Assembly (NCBI GenBank): GCA_032622095.1
Contig: CP136061.1
Coordinates: 172,491,107-172,555,106 of the forward strand
Length of the DNA: 64,000 nucleotides
Direction: 5' to 3'
From: Siphonodentalium dalli
Lineage: Eukaryota; Mollusca; Scaphopoda; Gadilida; Siphonodentaliidae
Under the pieces are notes generated by a model that was given only the letters and a program-made list of their open reading frames with translations, was not told the DNA's origin and made no database searches. Below are positions 31,301 to 43,039 of this stretch, in pieces; the stretch's first letter is position 1, and each line of letters starts with the position of its first letter. Both the position numbers and the translations under genes were made by a program.

Positions 31301-34300
31301 ATCCCCACCACACACATATATAGGTATCCCCACCACATACATCTATTGGTATCCCCACCACATACATCTATAGGTATCCCCACCACATACATCTATAGGT
31401 ATCCCCACCACATACATATATAGGTATCACCACCACATACATATATAGGTATCCCCACCACATACATATATTGGTATCCCCACCACATACATATATAGGC
31501 ACCCTCACCACACACATCTATAGGTATCCTCATCACACACATATATAGGTATCCCCGCCACACACATATATAGGTATCCCCACACACACATATATAGGTA
31601 TCCACACCACACACATATATAGGTAACACCACCACATACATATATAGGTATCCCCACCACATACATATATAGGTATCCCCACCACATACATATATAGGAT
31701 TCACCACCACACATCTATAGGTATCACCACCACATACATATATAGGTATCACCACCACACACATATAGGTATCCCCACCACATACATCTATAGGTATCCC
31801 CACCACATACATATATAGGTATCCCCGCCACACACATATATAGGTATCACCACCACACACATATATAGGTATCCCCGCCACATACATATATAGGTATCCC
31901 CACCACTCACATATATATATATCCCACCAAATACATATATAGGTATCACCACCACATACATATATAGGTATCACCACCACATAAATATATAGGTATCCCC
32001 GCCACATACATATATAGGTATCACCACCACTCACATATATAGGTCTCCCCACCACACACATATATAGGTATCCCCACCACATACATATATAGGTATCCCC
32101 GCCACATAAATATATAGGTATCACAACCACATACATATATAGTTCTCCCCAACCACACACATATATAGGTATCCCCACCACAAACATATATAGGTATAAC
32201 CACCACACACATATATAGGTCTCCCCACCACATACATATATAGGTATCCCCACCTTACACATCTATAGGTATCCCCGCCACATACATATATAGGTATCCC
32301 CACCAAACACATATGAAGGTATCCCCACCACATACATATATAGGTATCACCACCACACACATATAGGTATCCTCGCCTCATACATATAGGTATCCCCACC
32401 ACACACATATAGGTATCCCCACCACACACATCTATAGGTATCACCACAACATACATATATAGGTATCCCCAACACATACACACATAGGTATCCCCACCAC
32501 ATACATTTATATGTATCCCCACCACACACATCTATAGGTATCCCCACCACACAATTATATAGGTATCCCCGCCACACACATATATAGGTATCCCCGCCAC
32601 AGACATATATCGGTATCCCCACCACACACATCTATAGGTATCCCCACCACATACATATATAGGCATCACCACCACATACATATATATGTATCACCACCAC
32701 ATACATATATAGGTATCCCCGCCACATACATATATAGGTATCACCACCACATACATATATAGGTCTCCCCACCACACACATATATAGGTATCCCCACCAC
32801 ATACATATATAGGTATCACCACCACACACATATATAGGTCTCCCCACCACATACATCTATAGGTATCCCCACCTTACACATCTATAGGTATCCCCGCCAC
32901 ACACATCTATAGGTATCCCCACCACATACATATATAGGTATCCCAACCACACACATATGTAGGTATCCCCGCCACATACATATAGGTATCCCCACCACAC
33001 ACATATAGGTATCACCACCACATACATATATAGGTATCCCCACCACATACATCTATAGGTATCCCCCACATACATCTATAGGTATCTCCACCACATACAT
33101 CTATAGGTATCCCCACCACATACATATATAGGTATACCCACCACATACATCTATAGGTATCCCCCCACATACATATATAGGTATCACCACCACACACATA
33201 TATAGGTATCCCCACCACATACATATATAGGTATCCCCACCACATACATCTATAGGTATCACCACCACATACATATATAGGTATCCCACCACATACATAT
33301 ATAGGTATCCCAGCCACACACATATATAGGTATCCCCACCACACACATATATAGGTATCACCACCACATACATATATACGTATCCCCACCACATACATAC
33401 ATAGGTATCCCCACCACACACACCTATAGGTATCCCCACCACATACATATATAGGTATCCACACCACACACATATATAGGTATCACCACCACATACATAT
33501 ATAGGTATCCCCGCCACACACATATATAGGTATCACCACCACATACATATATAGGTATCCCCAACACATACATCTATAGGTATCCCCGCCACATACATAT
33601 ATAGGTATCCCCAACACATACATCTATAGGTATCCCCACCACATACATATATAGGTATCACCACCACATACATAAACAGGTATCACCACCACATACATAT
33701 ATAGGTATCCCCGCCACATACATATATAGGTATCACCACCACACACATATATAGGTCTCCCCACCACACACATATATAGGTATCCCCGCCACATACATAT
33801 ATAGGTATCACCACCACACACATATATAGGTCTCCCCACCACATACATCTATAGGTATCCCCACCATACTCATCTATATGTATCCCCGCCACACACATCT
33901 ATAGGTATCCCCACCACATACATATATAGGTATCCCCACCACACACATATGTAGATATCCCCACCACATACATATATAGGTATCACCACCACACACATAT
34001 AGGTATCCCCGCCACATACATATAGGTATCCCCACCACACACATATAGGTATCCCCACCACACACATCTATAGGTATCACCACCACATACATATATAGGT
34101 ATCCCAACACATACATATATAGGTATCCCCACCACATACATATATAGGTATCCCCACCACATACATATATAGGTATCCCCACCACATACACCAATAGGTA
34201 TCCCCACCACATACATATATAGGTATCCCCACCACATACATATATAGGTATCCCGACCACATACATATATAGGTATCCCCGCCACACACATATATAGGTA

Positions 34301-35560
34301 TCCCCACCACACACATATATAGGTATCACCACCACACACATATATAGGTATATACCCCACATACATATATAGGTATCCCCACCACATACATATATAGGTA
34401 TCACCACCACACACATATATAGGTATCCCCACCACATACATATATAGGTATCCCCACCACATACATCTATATGTATCCCCACCACACACATATATAGGTA
34501 TCCCCACCACATACATATATATGTATCCCCACCACATACATATATAGGTATCCCCACCACACACATCTATATGTATCCTCACCACACACATATATAGGTA
34601 TCCCCACCACATACATCTATTGGTATCCCCACCACATACATCTATAGGTATCCCCACCACATACATCTATAGGTATCCCCACCACATACATATATAGGTA
34701 TCACCACCACATACATATATAGGTATCCCCACCACATACATATATTGGTATCCCCACCACATACATATATAGGTACCCTCACCACACACATATATTGGTA
34801 TCCTCATCAAACACATATATAGGTATCCCCGCCACACACATATATAGGTATCCCCACACACACATATATAGGTATCCCCACCACACACATATATAGGTAT
34901 CACCACCACATACATATATAGGTATCCCCACCACATACATATATAGGTATCCCCACCACATACATATATAGGTATCACCACCACACATCTATAGGTATCA
35001 CCACCACATACATATATAGGTATCACCACCACACACATATAGGTATCCCCACCACATACATCTATAGGTATCCCCACCACATACATATATAGGTATCCCC
35101 GCCACACACATATATAGGTATCACCACCACACACATATATAGGTATCCCCGCCACATACATTTATAGGTATCCCCACCACTCACATATATATATATCCCA
35201 CCAAATACATATATAGGTATCAACACCACATACATATATAGGTACACCACCACATAAATATATAGGTATCCCCGCCACATACATATATACGTATCACCAC
35301 CACTCACATATATAGGTCTCCCCACCACACACATATATAGGTATCCCCACCACATACATATATAGGTATCCCCACCACATACATCTATAGGTATCCCCAC
35401 CACATACATATATAGGTAACCTCACCACACACATATATAGGTCTCCCCTCCACATACATATATAGGTCTCCCCACCACATACATCTATAGGTATCACCAC
35501 CACATACATATATAGGTATCCCCGCCACACACATCTATAGGTATCCCCATCACATACATA
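25371..35560. repeat. Higher-order repeat, third block, insert-free and ending the array
   Basis: From 25,029 to about 29,236 this block follows 1-4,210 with an offset of 25,028 falling to 25,026 bp and only scattered substitutions; two were found by eye in the first 600 bases, near 509 and 600. After about 29.3 kb it departs and carries its own sub-repeats. A unit with a long alternating run (CACTCACATATATATATA) recurs near 29,551, 30,212, 31,904 and 35,181. Units with CCTCGCCTCATACATATAGG recur near 27,466, 30,664, 31,134 and 32,370. No non-satellite insert and no GTGGCCACACC marker was found here. The distal part therefore evolved separately from the two 12-kb blocks. Confidence 0.75.
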
Positions 35561-35987
35561 TACATGTAGAATATAAAATATATTGGTTTCGCGAATGACC
35601 AACTCAGAATTCCGTTAAAATAACAATAACAACCAGCACCTATAACGAACCGTTTTACTGGACTTGGCCTACTGGTCGCGTAGTTCCGACTTTTAAATAA
35701 ACGGAATTTCCAACTCTATAAATAAATAAACAAGCTCAGCCGGGACCAGGCGATGGCGTCGACTTAAGTGGGGTATTCGAGTTACCGACGTTTGACTTAA
35801 CGAAGTTTAACTGTACTTAATGGTATGCCTGGAATCTCACTGATTTTGTTTGTGTTATCACAGGTTGAATAACTTTTTTTCAGAGTTGTTAGTTGAAAAG
35901 TTGCAAAATTAAACAAATTACTGTTTTATCACGGCTGCCTGGATATCTTCATCACACATCATCCTGCCTAACTGGGAATTTTATCAT
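35561..35987. other. AT-rich stretch at the satellite border, no feature recognised
   Basis: The array decays over one or two units into ACATGTAGAATATAAAATATATTGG and then into unique sequence. No TIR, target duplication or truncated element was found that would explain the border. No ORF of note. Confidence 0.5.
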
Positions 35988-36530
35988 ACTAGCTGGTGGA
36001 CCCGACTTCGTCCGGGTTGTTTCCCCTCTGCTTTCTGGCGAAATGCGCGATTTGACCTTGAATTGATCATTTTGAAGGTCAAGGTCAGGTCGGGGTCACG
36101 ATTCGACCCATCCAAAACACTCCTCGGACAAAAGTAACCGTAGGTGCCAAATTTCCGATTTGACCTTGAATTGACCATTTTGAAGGTCAGGTCGGGGTCA
36201 CGATTTGAACCGTCCAAAATTCATCGACCCGTCTCAAATTCATCGAAATTCGTCCGTTTTACCCGATTTGACCTTGAATTGAACTTTGAAGGTCAAGATC
36301 ATGTCAGGGTCACGATTTGACCCGTTCAAAAGACTCCCCGGACAAAGGTGCTTATAGGTATCAAATTTCGTCATTTTGAAGGTCAGGTCGGGGTCACGAT
36401 TTGACCCGTCCAAAACATTCCCAGGACAAAAGTAACCCTAGGTATCAAATTTCGTCAAAATCCGTCAAGGCAGTTTTCCCGGCCATAGCTAACAAACAAA
36501 CAGACAGAAGTCCCAAAATATATATTAGAT
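35988..36530 (+). repeat. Dispersed element with CCCGACTTCGTCCGGG head, forward copy
   Basis: Starts ACTAGCTGGTGGACCCGAC, continues through CTTCGTCCGGG and TTTCCCCTCTGCTTT, then has about four diverged internal units of 100-112 bp. Each unit carries a GATTTGACCTTGAATTGA motif and a GGGGTCACGATTTGACCCGT motif. It ends with a CAGACAGAAG tail and AAAATATATATTAGAT. A matching copy in reverse lies at 40,337-40,957. Heads of this type (CCCGNNTTNGTCCGGG) are widespread in invertebrate genomes; I do not know the accepted class and see no protein or TIR. Inference: non-autonomous. Confidence 0.7.
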
Positions 36531-37640
36531 CTTGTATCTTTTCACACATAAACATGAACTCAGTGATTTTTTCTTCTCAATGTAATAGATACAGAAACAT
36601 TTTTTGGGTTGGTGCAGAAAAATACCACTTATATATATAGGCATTTCTTTGACACAAGGAATCTAATGCTGTGGACTAGAGTTGTCGAAGAGCACAACAA
36701 TTGGTAACAAATTTATTGACGCTGACATCAACCACATGTATATTAAGAGGATATCTCGTGATTTGAGTGCACAAAAACAATTATCTCATTGAGGAAAGTA
36801 GACAAATGTTTATTTTTCTGAGTGAAAATGTTTGGTATAAAAAACAGTAAAGTTTAATCAATTGTTTTTATTTATTTGTTCAACAGTAATTATTTAAATA
36901 GAGATTAATGTGAACGCACATACATGAAGGTAACATGATGGATCTTTGAAATTGTGTTGTACATCTATTTTTATACTCGTAATGGTCCGCTTCATAAGTT
37001 ATTTGCAACAGTTAATTTACTGGACTGGATTGAATTTCTGAATCAAAGAGTCCACAATATAAACATGCTTCTTTAATGGCCCAAGACTTTGTGGTGATCT
37101 ATAATTCACTCATGTAATCTTATATCATTTCTCATACTCTCGTTAATTTCCATTAATGGCAATTTGGTTTAACTCAAGTTGTTTTAAATATTCAATTCGA
37201 TCCAAAATTTGATATTTGCAGAACCTTACTTAAATTTAAGCAAAGTATGGACAAAATCAGTTTAAAAAGATTGCAGCAGTACACTTTAAAGTTGATACTC
37301 CAATGTCATATAGACAAACAGTCTACCACCATATTGTGGTACATACTAATTTATTCTGGGTGATTATAAATTACCTGTATATTTTATTTTTAGATATCGT
37401 AGCTATATTCCATTGTGAACAGAAATTGGACCATAACTTATCAAATGAGCTATTGGACGAGAACAAAAGGATATGAATCTTAACAAAGGTAATGATTTAA
37501 AGCTGCATTTACTATTATACTCTAGTGACATTGGCAAAAAAATCAGTTATCACAAAAAGCAAAAAAGTGGTTGCAATTATACAAAAAATGTATTGTCAAT
37601 TAGGTTGTTAAGGATAGTATATGATAAAGTGATGTGGATT
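36531..37640. other. AT-rich DNA without recognised feature
   Basis: No long ORF, no RNA gene and no clear repeat is recognised. A few AT-rich runs and ordinary short ORFs only. Confidence 0.5.
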
Positions 37641-38000
37641 TTAGCTCACCTAATGTGAAGTCTCTGGTGGAGCTATAGTCATCCGTCCGTCCGTCTGTCC
37701 ATCCGTCCTTCAACAATTCTTTGAACATCTTCTCCAGATCCATAGGACCGAATGGGTTCATATTTGGTGTGGATTGTCCCTAGGTGATTCACTTTCAGAT
37801 TTGTTCAAATGAGCTCACTGGGTCAAATAGCTGCGAAGCCAGGGCCAAAACTCTTTCCCTCCATAGTAATTCTAAAAACGATTTCTTCTCAAGAACCATC
37901 AGGCATATTTAGTATATATTTGGTCCTTGGGTGACTGGGGCAGATCCAGCAGAAACAATGTCTGGTCTATTGGTGGCAGGAGTAAAGTTGAACCCACTAT
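37641..38000. repeat. Dispersed repeat family A (TTAGCTCACCT / CCGTCCGTC type)
   Basis: Begins TTAGCTCACCTAATGTGAAG, then a CCGTCCGTCCGTCTGTCC run, CAACAATTCTTTGAACATC and a body with the phrases TTCATATTTGGTGTGGA, GTCAAATAGCTGCGAAGCC and AACTCTTTCCCTCCATAG. The same phrases recur at 56,150-56,500, 56,915-57,360 and 57,880-58,570, so it is a multi-copy family with internal sub-repeats of about 150-165 bp. No protein is encoded. Confidence 0.75.
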
Positions 38001-39282
38001 TTACTCTAAATGAAATACTTGTTTGACAGAGGTTACATGTGTAGTATTAACCCACATACTCACTGACATACTAGAATATTTTTTATTTTCAAAGTCTTTA
38101 TTTATATGTCCATGTGTACTCATAATAGTGGGGCACACATGTACTTACTCAAATAGAACATGGAGGTGGGTGTTGAAATGCATGTCAGAGTTAGTAGTCA
38201 GGCATCCAAATAAATCATCCCACATGTCCTATTCTCGCAGGGATATGCCAAGAGGAGGGGAGGGGGATGGCGGGTTGGTTGCATATTTTTTCAATGACAT
38301 TTAATTTTTTTTCCAAAACCAATTATAAATACCAAAATGAATATATAATTATAGACCAATAAATCAAGAGAAGGGGCTCCCAGTTGTAATATTTTACCCA
38401 CTATTTATTATTTTATAACACGATATCATGGGGTGGGTTCTGCTTCTGATGAGGACAAAATTGGACAGTTTCATTAAGCTTACCTGACTGGTATCTAAAA
38501 CCTTTTGTACCCTTTTTATGTTTTATCCTACTATTTTAACATTTAAATTTGAGTATGAACTACCTGTAGAATTTAGTTCCTGATAACATTCACTTAATTC
38601 AAATAAATCTTCTGATGAATGTCAGTGTTATACATTTTATATGTCTTCCAACACATGTACACATGTGGTGCACATATTAAATGTCAACACATGAATCTCA
38701 TATCAGGTTTGCTCAAATTGGGTTGGTTATTCAAGAAGGGGCAGTCCTTGCAGATTTAATACTCTGCCTTCAAATTAATTGAATCAAGAATATGTATGTA
38801 TGTCACTGTGAACGCTTAATTTCTAAGCTGAGTGTATAATTCTAACTATTTATTTTGATGTAAATTTGACAAGTACTGACTGTTGTAGTCTTCACAGTGC
38901 CAGTCTTCTCAGTTTTTATATTGAATTATAAATTGGGCAATGTTGTCAGGCACTTATTTGATAAGTGTTCTGAATAAATATTTATGCATGCCATTACACA
39001 ATAAAAATTCATGTTATTTTATTATCTGGCTGAAACTCGCTCCATATTTAGTGTTGGATCGGCCTGCAGCCCATTTGTGCACTAAGTGCATGCATAGAGG
39101 ATCTCTAATGAGTCGCAATTTTATATGAAATTTATTAACCAAGCTAAAGCTGGACTCAAATAAAAAATTTGTGGACACGGTTCATAAATTTTGTAAATAA
39201 ATTTGGATGAATTCGAGATCCATTCTATCACATAATCGCATTTTAGCAAGGAAAACGATCTCGAAATGCCTGGGGTTAAATT
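38001..39282. other. AT-rich DNA, with a family A tail near 38,869
   Basis: No convincing gene. The segment 38,869-38,919 (GACAAGTACTGACTGTTG, then TAGTCTTCACAGTGCCAGTC) matches tails at about 50,590-50,680 and 58,482-58,570, so a remnant of family A is present here. The rest shows nothing I can name. Confidence 0.5.
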
Positions 39283-39290
39283 TGTTTTTA

Positions 39291-39760
39291 GTCGAGTTTT
39301 TCAAAAACTCGACGTATGGTTTGGCGAGGGACGGTTGGCGGGCGGGCGGGCGGACCTAAAGAATGCCTTATAACTTTGACATTTGTGAACGGATTCAAAA
39401 ATTTTTTGGTATGGCAGTTACTCCCAATGACTATTTACTGCCTGTAGAAAATGGGTCTCGTCCGAACTTGTTTACAAGAGTTATCCATCTTAGATGGTTT
39501 TTAGTTAAGTTTTTCACCGTTAGTGCGATAACTCAATGAAATATTAACAGATTCAATTGATATTTGGTATATAGGTCTATTGCAATAATATACCACCGTC
39601 CAACTTTTTTTCCTGGGGGTTGTGCACCTTATTGGCAGAAGTTTGGTTTGACTGCCAAAAAACTCGACAAAAGATGCATACCCCTTGTTTTATTTCTTTA
39701 CCACAACCAAAGAAACCTTCAAGAAAAAAAATATAGTTCCATTTTGAATGCGTCTTTTCT
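39291..39760. repeat. Dispersed element beginning with a 23-bp palindrome
   Basis: 39,291-39,313 is a perfect palindrome around a central C: GTCGAGTTTTT, C, AAAAACTCGAC. It is followed by GTATGGTTTGGCGAGGG, four GGCG-type units (about 39,339-39,354) and a body resembling the other dispersed families, with phrases such as TTGTGAACGGATTCAAAAA and GATAACTCAATGAAATATT. A second AACTCGAC lies near 39,661. Elements with this head are common in bivalve genomes to my knowledge; no coding capacity. Confidence 0.65.
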
Positions 39761-40336
39761 TGCTGGCAAAATTGTTCAACCACCATTATCACCAATGTTT
39801 ATCTCACAGTCAACACTAAATAACACAACACAAATTGAATATCATAATTATATTCTAATTAACATAATAATAAAGTTCTGGCATTGATATCGACATCATT
39901 GAACGGAGCTCTTACGTCACTGCGCATGGGAATTATACATGTGTGTCTTACTAAAAAATATGAGATCGGATTTAGGGACTACTGTGTGATAAATTTTGAT
40001 CTTAGACACACTCTTTCTCTGGGAGCCTTTATTCAACCGCAGCCTCTTTGTGCACTTTTAGCACAATTTGTTCATTTAATCATTTTGATTTAAAAAAAAA
40101 AATTATTTAAAAGTTGAAAAAAATATTGAATTTATAATTATTTTTTATGTTGAAGTCAAACCACATTTTTTTTTTAAATTAAGTTTATTTTTTAAAATCA
40201 AAATTTCGATAAAATAACGGCATTACAACATCCGATGGGGTACCCCCCGGGTTACCACAACAAATCTGGTTGAATCGATCATAGGGGTCTGGGAGAAAAG
40301 TCATTAACAGCCAGAGAGATCCTACTCTTTTTATCT
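39761..40336. other. AT-rich DNA without recognised feature
   Basis: Contains poly-A and poly-T runs between about 40,090 and 40,180 and no gene or named repeat that I can recognise. Confidence 0.45.
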
Positions 40337-40957
40337 ATTGTATATTTTGGGAAATCTGTCTGCGTGTGTGTGTGTGTCTGTCTGTTCGCGATGGACTCGA
40401 AAACGGCCGAACCGATTTCGATGAAACTTGGTATGTGGGGGTACTTTCGGCCGGGGAGTGGCATAGGCCTATTAATTTGCCTGTGTGACCTTGACCTTGA
40501 AATCGGGTCATTTCAAGGTCAAACACCAGAGTATCACGGGATTTCGATGAAAATTAGTGTCTAGGGATAATTTCGTATGGGGAGTGTCATAAGCCTATTC
40601 ATTTGCCATGCAATGTGACCTTGAAATTGGGTCAATTCAAGGTCAAATCGCGAATTTTTATGGGATTTCGACGAAATTTGATACGTAGGGTTACTTTTGT
40701 CCACTGAGTGTTTTCGACGGGTCAAATTGTGACCCCGACCTGACCTTGACCTTCAAAATGATCAATTCGAGGTCAAATCGGGTAAAACCGGATGGATTTC
40801 GACGGGTACTATTGTCGGGTACTTTTGTCCGGGCATTGGTTTAGACGGGTCAAATTGTTACCCCACCTGACCTTGACCTTCAAAATGGACATTCAAGGTC
40901 AATTCGCCGAAAAGCAGAGGGGAAACAGCCGGGACGCAGTCGGGTCCACCAGCTAGT
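40337..40957 (-). repeat. Dispersed element with CCCGACTTCGTCCGGG head, reverse copy
   Basis: Read on the minus strand it starts ACTAGCTGGTGGACCCGACT (ending at 40,957), continues GCGTCCCGGCTGTTTCCCC, has internal units with the GACCTTGACCTTGAAAT and GGGGTCACAATTTGACCCGT motifs, and ends in a CAGACAGACACACAC tail and CCAAAATATACAAT. It is a full-length relative of 35,988-36,530 in opposite orientation, about 3.8 kb away. A (GT)n run lies at the tail (about 40,362-40,377) and an AT run follows the head (40,957-40,973). Confidence 0.7.
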
Positions 40958-41312
40958 ATATATATATATATATTGATGTATTGTTTTATTAGCATACTGC
41001 CTTTGTTGGTGCTTATGTAAATAAATCATATTGAATGAACATAATTTGCATAGTAGGGCTATAATATAAAGACAATTAAATTAGAAAATGGGATTTGACA
41101 GAGATGTCCACATTGAATGTGCAACTGCACACCTCCTTGAACCATACCAAATATCCAAGTCTATGAAATTCCTTTGTACCCCATCGCACTTGGGTTGGAA
41201 ATTTCCAACTATCTCAAGCTTTACCGCTGTTGTAAATTTACAAACTGATATAATCCCTACGTTTGGAAATTTTCAAACTGATAACCAAAAGTCAGTGAAA
41301 GTAGACTTTGGC
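40958..41312. other. No recognised feature
   Basis: Ordinary AT-rich DNA. A 92-codon plus-strand ORF at 41,088-41,366 has no recognisable domain and composition typical of chance. Confidence 0.4.
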
Positions 41313-41708
41313 CTAAAACAACAAATTGCACTGTATCATGCCAAATTCAACGCAACTTTGATTTAATATTTTGACAAAACACGCTGACGTCATGATAATA
41401 AAAATATTTAAAAGAAAACATAAATAATAATTAGAAGTAGAATAGCAATGGTGTCTTCGAATCCATGCCTGATCGACAGTGCAAGTGTCTTTTGTGTGGC
41501 AGCAACTTTTGATATGACAAAAATAGCGATTACACTCAGGTGGTTGAATACAATATTGACACTTTTTCTCCTCTGAACTGAGTTTATCCACCGGACTGGC
41601 TGAATTTGATGGGGGGGGGGGTGAACTATTACTATAAATTGTTAGTTGTGATGATGCAAATTTATATTTCAGGTTCTGACATTTCACGTGGTAAGGATTG
41701 AGGCCCAT
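41313..41708 (-). CDS. Cysteine-rich ORF of 131 codons, doubtful gene
   Basis: I do not recognise this protein. After an N-terminal stretch with a proline run (PPPPSN, encoded by a G homopolymer on the + strand) comes a cysteine cluster: CQYC, then C-N-R-Y-F-C, then SCCHTKDTC, up to about residue 83. Next is a short hydrophobic segment, LCFLLNIFIIMTSACFV (about 96-112), which could span a membrane. The clustered cysteines resemble a small secreted or zinc-binding domain. However, there is no signal peptide at the start, no flanking exon evidence, and a 131-codon ORF can arise by chance. The surrounding DNA is repeat-rich. An exon fragment of a real gene is possible; chance is at least as likely. 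Confidence 0.15.
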   Translation of the reverse strand: MGLNPYHVKCQNLKYKFASSQLTIYSNSSPPPPSNSASPVDKLSSEEKKCQYCIQPPECNRYFCHIKSCCHTKDTCTVDQAWIRRHHCYSTSNYYLCFLLNIFIIMTSACFVKILNQSCVEFGMIQCNLLF

Positions 41709-42066
41709 TTCAGAGGCAGGAGGGGATGAAAATCAGCCAACACCAGCTTCACCAGCTCCAATGAAGATTTTTCTCAGTTTCTATATAAGACTGTGACATT
41801 GGTCAAGACAGATAAATGGTTGCAAAGACACAGTTAAAGAAAAAAATGAGAACAAAACTTTCTCAAGAAAAGACACCACCTAAGGCTGTGTAAAAGACAA
41901 CCTTATGATTCATCCTTCTCCTATACCCCACTTCAATGCAAAGGATTTGCAATGCAAAGGATATGCAAAGTTTGATGCGAGATATTGAAATTAGTTCTGT
42001 CGGTCTTGTGCATATGTCTGTTAGGAAATATTTTGGCTCTATTTTGTTAAGGTGCAATTTTTAGCT
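41709..42066. other. No recognised feature
   Basis: AT-rich DNA with one local direct duplication, GCAAAGGAT(T/A)TGCAA, at about 41,938-41,967. Nothing else identified. Confidence 0.4.
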
Positions 42067-42960
42067 TTTAGCTCAACTTGCCAAAGTAAAATGTAAGCTA
42101 TTGCCATGGGATGGCGTTTGTCTGAGCGTGTATCCGTCCATCTGTCAACAATTTCCTTTAGCACACCCTACAGGTCACAGCTCTCATCCGATCATCACCA
42201 ACTTCTTAAGGATCTTTGGAGTGACCTCTACATGGGAGCCATGAATGTTTCCCGAAATTCGTTTAAAACAGCCATCTTGGATTTCAAATTTGAATTCATC
42301 GGCACACCTTTTAGTCGGTATTTATTGGAAAAATGTTTTGAAAATTTACAGCCATGTTTAGGGTCACCTCTGGGTGGTGGCTATCAAAATTGAATGAATT
42401 TTTATGAAAAACATAGCTGCTGGCAGCCATCTTAGATTTTACTCTTTGCATGACTAAATTCTTTGGCGCCCTACAGTAGGCTAGAGATCACATCCATAAT
42501 CCATTCGTCACCAAACTTCATATGAACCACTAGATAAAGAGTCATTAAATTTAGTTGAAAAACATGGCCACCAGTGGCCATCTTGGATTTTATTCTTTGC
42601 ATAACTAAATCCTTCGCCATTCCCTACAGGCCACATCCCTCATTGTCGTACACCCTGCAGCGGACGTTTATTGGAGAAATGTTCAAAAATTTACAGGCAT
42701 TTCACGATAAATTCTGGATGGCAGCTCTTGAATTTGAACAATATTCAAAGAACTGCCGGCAGCCATCTTGGATTTTACTCTTTGCATCACTAAATACCTT
42801 GTCAATTTGTCAAGCCCTTGACTGACAACATTATTTTTTTTCTCATTGATCCCAAACTTCATAAGGTGCTTCGGGTTGACCTCTGGTGAACGCTACTTAA
42901 AAATAACAACTTTCCGCATTCCTTATATCACCATTGGCTGTAATGTATGAATTATCACCT
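42067..42960. repeat. Dispersed repeat family B (TTAGCTCAACTTGCC type), forward copy
   Basis: Begins TTTTAGCTCAACTTGCC, then GAGCTATTGCCATGG-like sequence (here GTAAGCTATTGCCATGGG), a short CGTCC-type run and CAACAATTTCCTT. The body repeats a unit with GGCCACATCCCT or GGTCACAGCTCT, and GCCAGCAGCCATCTTGGATT followed by TTACTCTTTGCAT. That last phrase occurs near 42,424, 42,579 and 42,763, so the element has internal sub-units of about 150-180 bp. The same family is at 57,370-57,880. Confidence 0.75.
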
Positions 42961-43039
42961 CTCCAGGTTGAGCTGCAGTGTCATTGACACTTTCATTATT
43001 AAAGATACATAATCCCCATATAATCCAGTACAACAACAA

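Larger units (their letters stand above)
1..35560. repeat. 25-bp satellite array, at least 35.5 kb, with higher-order structure
   Basis: About 1,350 head-to-tail copies of a 25-bp unit fill this stretch. The unit reads GGTATCCCCACCAC followed by an ATACATATATA-type linker. Recurrent point variants are CCCC to CACC, CCACC to CCGCC, ATACAT to ACACAT, and TATATA to TCTATA; shorter units of about 21 bp lack TATA in the linker. All units run in the same direction. The array is present at base 1, so its left border lies outside the window. It ends at about 35,560, where the last unit gives way to AT-rich DNA without the motif. Four non-satellite inserts interrupt it. The minus strand of the unit has no stop codon in any frame, which gives long overlapping ORFs in all three minus frames; they encode the same 25-residue cycle out of phase and are not genes. 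Function is unknown; large blocks of this kind are usually heterochromatic, which is inference here. Confidence 0.97.

Noticed and set aside
303-35409. Dozens of minus-strand ORFs of 60-301 codons with the MYVVGIPIYVCGGDTYIC cycle
   Set aside because: All lie inside the 25-bp satellite, occur in all three minus frames at once, and follow from the stop-free unit. No frame shows coding bias.
1-35560. CRISPR array
   Set aside because: There are no unique spacers between repeats, the units are contiguous, and the context is eukaryotic.
1-35560. Telomeric or centromeric identity of the array
   Set aside because: No TTAGGG-type repeats and no CENP-B-box-like motif were seen; size and order alone do not show a centromere.
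1-35560. NF-kB-like GGGGATACC motif in every monomer on the minus strand
   Set aside because: The match is short and imperfect; its repetition simply reflects the monomer.
38449-38475. Hammerhead ribozyme core (CTGATGAGG)
   Set aside because: No GAAA box with matching helices follows at the required spacing; other CTGATG occurrences (51,564, 51,650, 52,371) also lack the rest of the core.
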